Shown here piece after piece: positions 60,142 to 64,000 of a DNA stretch of 64,000 nucleotides. The notes under the pieces are model-generated. The model was not told the DNA's origin and made no database searches. It saw only the letters and a list, made by a program, of their open reading frames with translations. The first letter of the stretch is position 1. Each line of letters opens with the position of its first letter. The position numbers were made by a program, and so were the translations under genes. This DNA comes from Streptomyces sp. CC0208 (GTDB taxonomy: Bacteria; Actinomycetota; Actinomycetes; Streptomycetales; Streptomycetaceae): contig NZ_CP031969.1 of NCBI RefSeq assembly GCF_003443735.1, forward strand, positions 6,758,001 to 6,822,000, in the 5' to 3' direction.

Positions 60142-61158
60142 ATGCCCCTTGCGTCCTACGACCGCTACCCGCTCCTTTTCGGACCGTCCCCCGTCCACCG
60201 CCTGGAGCGCCTGACCGCGCACCTCGGCGGCGCCGCCCTGTGGGCCAAGCGCGAGGACTGCAACTCCGGGATCGCGTACGGCGGCAACAAGACCCGCAAG
60301 CTGGAGTACCTGGTCGCCGACGCCCTCGCGAAGGGCTGCGACACCCTCGTCTCGATCGGTGGCGTCCAGTCCAACCACACCCGTCAGGTCGCGGCCTGCG
60401 CCGCCCGGGCCGGGCTCAAGTGCGTGCTGGTCCAGGAGAGTTGGGTGGACTGGCCGGACGCCGTGTACGACAAGGTCGGCAACATCCTGATCAGCCGGCT
60501 CGCCGGTGCCGACGTACGGCTGGTCAAGGCCGGGTTCGGGATCGGGTTCAAGGAGAGCTGGGAGCAGGCGCTCAGGGATGTCGAGGAGTCGGGCGGGAAG
60601 CCGTACGCCATCCCCGCCGGCGCCTCCGACCACCCGCTCGGCGGGCTGGGTTTCGCCGCGTGGGCGTACGAAGTCGCCGATCAGGAGCGGGAGTTGGGCG
60701 TCTTCTTCGACACGGTCGTGGTCTGCTCGGTGACCGGCTCCACCCAGGCCGGCATGGTCGCCGGGTTCCGGGCGCTGGAGGAGGCGGGCGGCCGGCCTCG
60801 ACGTGTCCTCGGCATCGACGCCTCCGCCAAGCCCGTCACCACCCGGGAACAGATCGCGCGGATCGCCCACCGCACCGGTCGGCTCATCGGCGTACAGGCG
60901 GAGTTGACGGAGGAGGACGTGGAGCTGGACGAGCGGTACCACGCCGGGATCTACGGCATCCCCGACGAGACCACGCTGGAGGCGATGCGCCTCGCCGCCC
61001 GCACCGAGGGGATGGTCACCGACCCCGTGTACGAGGGCAAGTCCATGGCCGGGATGATCGACCTCGTCCGGCGCGGGGAGATCGGCGCCGACTCCACGGT
61101 GCTCTACGCCCATCTTGGCGGGCAGCCGGCGCTCAACGGGTACAGCGCCCTGTTCTAG
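60142..61158 (+). CDS. acdS: 1-Aminocyclopropane-1-carboxylate deaminase
   Basis: AcdS splits the plant ethylene precursor ACC into ammonia and 2-oxobutyrate, helping root-associated bacteria. The 338-residue PLP protein has Lys50 in GGNKTRKLEYL, Ser77 in GGVQSNHTRQVAA and the phosphate-gripping CSVTGSTQAGM. It keeps Glu298 (TDPVYEGKSM) and Leu325 (YAHLGGQPAL), the pair that separates true ACC deaminases from D-cysteine desulfhydrases. GGGAGG precedes the ATG. It follows gntR in one unit. Confidence 0.93.
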   Translation: MPLASYDRYPLLFGPSPVHRLERLTAHLGGAALWAKREDCNSGIAYGGNKTRKLEYLVADALAKGCDTLVSIGGVQSNHTRQVAACAARAGLKCVLVQESWVDWPDAVYDKVGNILISRLAGADVRLVKAGFGIGFKESWEQALRDVEESGGKPYAIPAGASDHPLGGLGFAAWAYEVADQERELGVFFDTVVVCSVTGSTQAGMVAGFRALEEAGGRPRRVLGIDASAKPVTTREQIARIAHRTGRLIGVQAELTEEDVELDERYHAGIYGIPDETTLEAMRLAARTEGMVTDPVYEGKSMAGMIDLVRRGEIGADSTVLYAHLGGQPALNGYSALF

Positions 61159-61190
61159 GGGAAGAGACGGTGTGTCTCGACCGCGCGGCT

Positions 61191-62627
61191 TCAGGCGGGC
61201 CGCTTCGACCGGTTGCCCCTGATCACCGTCCCGCACACCAGCAGCGCGGTCACGGCGATCAGGGCGCCGACGCCGAACGCGCGGGCCGCGCCGTGGACCA
61301 GGATCTCGGACGGTGACCCGGTGGCGTGCCGGGTGGCCGTGCCGTACACCGTGACCAGGACGGACAGGCCGAGGGTGCCGCCGAGCCACTGGAGGGTCTG
61401 GAGCAGCCCGGAGGCGGCGCCGGCCTCGCGGGGCTGGACGTGCGCGAGGATCGTCGCGTTGAGCGGCATGAGGCTCAGGCCGATCCCGACCCCCAGCAGG
61501 AGCAGCGGGCCGAGGAGTCCGGAGAGGTATCCGGTGCCCGCGTCGAGACGCCACAGCCACCCGGAGGCGCCGGCGACCAGGACTGTTCCGGTGAGCAACA
61601 CCGGTTTGGCGCCCAGGCGTCGGAGCAGCCTGGGCACCAGACGCACGGTGCTGAACATGGCCAGGGTCATCGGCAGGAAGGCGAGGCCCGCGCGCAACGG
61701 GCTGTACTCCAGGACCTGTTGGCTGATCAGCGTGAGGAAGTAGAACGCGCCGAACATGCCGGCGGGCAGCAGCATGACCCCCGCGTACGCCCCGGCCCGG
61801 TCGCGGTCGGCGAACAGTCGCAATGGGAGGACCGGTTGCTCGGCCCGGGACTCGACCAGGGTGAAGCCGGTCAGCAGCGCGGCCGCCGTACTGAAGCCGA
61901 GCAGCGTCCGGGGATCGCTCCAGCCGGCCTCCGACACCCGGATGAACGCGTACACCAGCGAGGTCGTCCCGGCCGTGCCGGTGAGCGCGCCCGCCAGGTC
62001 GAACCGGCCCGCGTGGCGCGGGGTCTCGGCGACGAAGCGGGGCAGGGCGAGGGCCACCGCGATGCCGATCGGCACGTTGATGAGCAGGGCCCAGCGCCAG
62101 GACGCCCAGTCGGTGAGCATCCCGCCGAGCACCAGACCCACGGAGGCGCCGATGCCGGCCATGGAGGAGTAGACGCTCAACGCGTGGTGGCGGCGCGGGC
62201 CTTCGGGAAAGCCGGTGGTGATCAGGGCGAGGGTGCTGGGAGCGGTGAGGGCGGCGCCGACGCCTTGGAGCGCGCGGGCGGCCAGCAGCCACGCGCTGTC
62301 GGTGGCCAGTCCGCCGAGCAGGGAGGAGCCGGCGAAGAGAAGGACGCCGGTCATGAGCGTACGGCGACGGCCGACGAGGTCTCCGACGCGGCCGCCGAGC
62401 AGCAGCAGCCCGCCGAAGGCGAGGGTGTAGGAGTTGAGGACCCAGGACAGCCCGGTCGGTGTGAATCCGAGGTCCTGCTGGATGTCGGGGAGCGCTACGT
62501 TGACGACCGTGGAGTCGACGCCGACCATCAGGTAGGCGGTGACGACGACGAGGAGGGTCGTGCCGAGGCGGGCGGAGCGGTCCGGTGGAGCGGAGGGTGA
62601 GGCGGTGGTCGTGGCCGGGGTGGACAT
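61191..62627 (-). CDS. DHA2-family MFS drug efflux protein
   Basis: This is a 478-residue major-facilitator exporter with 14 predicted spans, from ATG 62627 (MSTPATTTASPSAPPDRSAR) behind AGGAG. Motif A is GGRVGDLVGRRRTLM, motif C is GIGASVGLVLGGML, and VDSTVVNVALPDIQQDLG near span 1 is the DHA2 signature. It expels drugs by proton antiport, but the substrate is unknown. It is transcribed divergently from a TetR gene with operators placed in its promoter. Confidence 0.92.
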   Translation of the reverse strand: MSTPATTTASPSAPPDRSARLGTTLLVVVTAYLMVGVDSTVVNVALPDIQQDLGFTPTGLSWVLNSYTLAFGGLLLLGGRVGDLVGRRRTLMTGVLLFAGSSLLGGLATDSAWLLAARALQGVGAALTAPSTLALITTGFPEGPRRHHALSVYSSMAGIGASVGLVLGGMLTDWASWRWALLINVPIGIAVALALPRFVAETPRHAGRFDLAGALTGTAGTTSLVYAFIRVSEAGWSDPRTLLGFSTAAALLTGFTLVESRAEQPVLPLRLFADRDRAGAYAGVMLLPAGMFGAFYFLTLISQQVLEYSPLRAGLAFLPMTLAMFSTVRLVPRLLRRLGAKPVLLTGTVLVAGASGWLWRLDAGTGYLSGLLGPLLLLGVGIGLSLMPLNATILAHVQPREAGAASGLLQTLQWLGGTLGLSVLVTVYGTATRHATGSPSEILVHGAARAFGVGALIAVTALLVCGTVIRGNRSKRPA

Positions 62628-62710
62628 GGAGTTCTCCTGTTCTCGCGTCCCCCGTGAGAGACGTGCGGGCAGCACGGATCAGCCCGCGAGGACGGCTGCC
62701 CCGAGATAAG

Positions 62711-62767
62711 CGGGGACTGTCTCCGGTTAGTTCTCGATAAGATACGGAGACCATCTCCGGTTGGCAA
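62711..62767 (-). promoter_or_regulatory. MFS promoter with two TetR operators
   Basis: On the minus strand, TTGCCA (plus 62762-62767) and TATCTT (plus 62739-62744) are spaced by 17 bp. The palindrome CGGAGA-CCA-TCTCCG (62745-62759) fills that spacer. A second copy, CGGGGA-CTG-TCTCCG (62711-62725), lies 34 bp away and would overlap the divergent tetR promoter (-10-like TAAGAT, 62738-62743). Confidence 0.78.
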
Positions 62768-62778
62768 GGAGTATCTGG

Positions 62779-63345
62779 ATGACGCAGGTCAGACCCATGC
62801 GCGCGGACGCTCGGCGTAACTACGAGCGGCTGCTGAAGGTGGCCGCCGAGGCGTTCGCCGAGCATGGGGAGGGTGCGTCCCTCGACGACATCGCCAAGCG
62901 GGCGGGGGTGGGGTCCGGGACGCTCTATCGGCACTTCCCGACCCGGCAGGCCCTGCTGGAGGCGGCGTACGTGGACCGCGTCGAGGGCTTCGCACGGCGC
63001 GCCGACGAGCTCGCGCGGGAGCTGCCGCCGGGGCAGGCGCTGACGGAGTGGCTGTACGAGCTGTGTGTCGGGACGATTCAGGTGCGGGGCATGAAGACGC
63101 TGCTGGGTTCCGCCGTCACGGACGGTGGCAGCACGGTGCTCACGGCCTGCGGGACGCATGTGCGGGGAGCGGCGGAGCGGCTGGTGTCGGCGGCGCGGGC
63201 GGAAGGTTCGCTGCGCGGGGACGTCGAGCCGGTGGAGTTGCTCCGGCTGGCCCACGGGGTGGCGGGGGCGGCGGAGTTGGCCGACGGGGGCGGGGAGTCG
63301 ATCCGGCGGTATCTGACGCTGCTGACGGAGGGGCTGCGGGGCTGA
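62779..63345 (+). CDS. TetR-family regulator of the MFS pump
   Basis: The 188-residue product starts at ATG 62779 (MTQVRPMRADARRNYERLLK) behind AAGGAG. TetR HTH: VAAEAFAEHGEGASLDDIAK, RAGVGSGTLYRHFPTRQALL. The C-terminal domain is of the common TetR type with segments ELPPGQALTEWLYELCVGTI and GDVEPVELLRLAHGVAGAAE. It probably represses the divergent pump gene through the CGGAGA-N3-TCTCCG sites and its own transcription. Confidence 0.9.
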   Translation: MTQVRPMRADARRNYERLLKVAAEAFAEHGEGASLDDIAKRAGVGSGTLYRHFPTRQALLEAAYVDRVEGFARRADELARELPPGQALTEWLYELCVGTIQVRGMKTLLGSAVTDGGSTVLTACGTHVRGAAERLVSAARAEGSLRGDVEPVELLRLAHGVAGAAELADGGGESIRRYLTLLTEGLRG

Positions 63346-63379
63346 GGCGCCTATGGATGCCTCGTTGTGCCGTCTGACG

Positions 63380-63415
<36 letters not shown>

Positions 63416-63419
63416 TCGT

Positions 63420-63514
63420 GGCCGGTCGCGCAGTTCCCCGCGCCCCTAGGTGAGTACAGCCCGGCAAGGGTTGACTGCACCCACTCAGGGGCGCGGGGAA
63501 CTGCGCGACCAGCC
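63420..63514. repeat. Inverted pair of the interspersed GC-rich repeat
   Basis: Copies at 63420-63447 (plus) and 63487-63514 (inverted) of the unit also found at 55722-55749 are separated by 39 nt, so the RNA can fold into a long hairpin between the convergent tetR and terD-like genes. It may act as a terminator. Confidence 0.85.
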
Positions 63515-63551
63515 CCCACCGAGCCGCGGTCGAAGCACTACCCCGCGCTGC

Positions 63552-64000
63552 TCACAGCGCCTGCGCCGCCGGCTTCACCATTCCCCGCACCGTGCGGGAC
63601 TTCACGAAGTCGCCGATCGCGGTCATCTCCCACTCGCCGGAGAACTGCTTGATCAGCTTGGCCATCATCACGCCCGTCTGCGCCTCCGCGTTGGTGAGGT
63701 CGAAGCGGACCAGTTCCTCTCCGCTCGCGGCGTCGATGAGGCGGCAGTACGCCTTGGCGACCTCCGTGAACTTCTGGCCGGAGAAGGAGTTGACCGTGAA
63801 GACGAGCCCGGTGACCTCCTGGGGGAGCCGGCCGAGGTCCACGACGATGACCTCGTCGTCACCCCCGCCCTCACCCGTGAGGTTGTCGCCGGAGTGCTTG
63901 ATCGCGCCGCCGACGATGGACAGCTTGCCGAAGTAGCAGCTGTCGATGTGGTTGCGCTGCGGGCCGTAGGCGATGACCGACGCGTCGAGGTCGATGTCCT
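63552..64000 (-). CDS. TerD-family protein, C-terminal part
   Basis: A frame ending in TGA at 63552 runs off the right edge, with at least 148 residues visible. DIDLDASVIAYG, then a gap to IVVDLGRLPQEVTGLVFTVN, SFSGQKFTEVAKAYCRLID and GEELVRFDLTNAEAQTGVMM are the TerD fold with its acidic Ca-binding residues. TerD proteins belong to tellurite/stress resistance systems, and Streptomyces carries many. The last 20 residues (DFVKSRTVRGMVKPAAQAL) are typical. The 5' end lies outside the window. Confidence 0.9.
   Translation of the reverse strand, partial: DIDLDASVIAYGPQRNHIDSCYFGKLSIVGGAIKHSGDNLTGEGGGDDEVIVVDLGRLPQEVTGLVFTVNSFSGQKFTEVAKAYCRLIDAASGEELVRFDLTNAEAQTGVMMAKLIKQFSGEWEMTAIGDFVKSRTVRGMVKPAAQAL

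Noticed and set aside
60142..61158. D-cysteine desulfhydrase instead of ACC deaminase
   Set aside because: Glu298 and Leu325 match true ACC deaminases; desulfhydrases carry other residues there.

Overview
The window is chromosomal DNA of a Streptomyces species. The evidence is the very high GC in third codon positions, frequent GTG starts, ATGA/GTGA-coupled genes, and the gene order uvrC-rapZ-yvcK-whiA, gap-pgk-tpiA-secG, rbpA-pgi and tkt-tal-zwf-opcA-pgl, which I know from the streptomycete core chromosome. Most of the window is ordinary, well-conserved housekeeping DNA. No prophage, insertion sequence or CRISPR array is visible.

Layout. 1-750: the 5' part of a helix-turn-helix gene and a decayed response-regulator fragment. 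742-5853: DNA repair and sporulation cluster uvrC-rapZ-yvcK-whiA. 5999-8950: a large secreted M14 metallocarboxypeptidase. 9165-15102: lower glycolysis (gap, pgk, tpiA, pgi) with secG and rbpA. 15185-22737: a thioredoxin-fold lipoprotein, then the convergent pentose-phosphate operon tkt-tal-zwf-opcA-pgl. 23098-28422: haem O synthase ctaB, two less-characterised genes, haem A synthase ctaA and an ABC exporter. 28433-36027: an AAC(3)-like acetyltransferase divergent from the complete Fe-S assembly operon sufR-B-D-ferredoxin-C-S-U-T. 36083-41209: an accessory island with a small membrane peptide, a 955-residue HTH/P-loop/Sel1 protein paired with a membrane-anchored AbfB-domain protein, and an SMR pump with its TetR regulator. 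41303-46846: two sigma-factor/membrane-partner pairs surrounding the lysine genes dapD and dapA. 47010-55693: small membrane, stress and hypothetical genes and a secreted nuclease. 55902-59381: a Tat-exported PhoX-type phosphatase, then two tandem tRNA-mimicking RNAs upstream of an Rsr (Ro60-like) protein. 59464-63345: GntR with ACC deaminase, and a DHA2 efflux pump with TetR. 63552-64000: part of a TerD-family gene.

The most interesting loci are these. (1) The region 57395-57757 holds two circularly permuted tRNA-like units (T-arm, then acceptor hairpin, then D-arm), each closed by a terminal stem, just upstream of the TROVE-domain gene; they look like a tandem pair of YrlA-type Y RNAs. (2) The AbfB/HTH-P-loop-Sel1 pair at 36373-40075 is preceded by two near-identical 13-mers exactly 20 bp apart and could be an undescribed surface-sensing or defence system. 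(3) The suf promoter region carries both a SufR-type CAAC-N6-GTTG palindrome on the start codon and an iron-box-like sequence. (4) A perfect 14-bp inverted repeat precedes the secreted nuclease gene. (5) A 42-residue acidic peptide gene is translationally coupled to a protein with two four-cysteine clusters.

Limits: all calls come from reading the sequence and from memory of protein families. No database search, folding program or codon statistics were run. Promoter calls are pattern matches.
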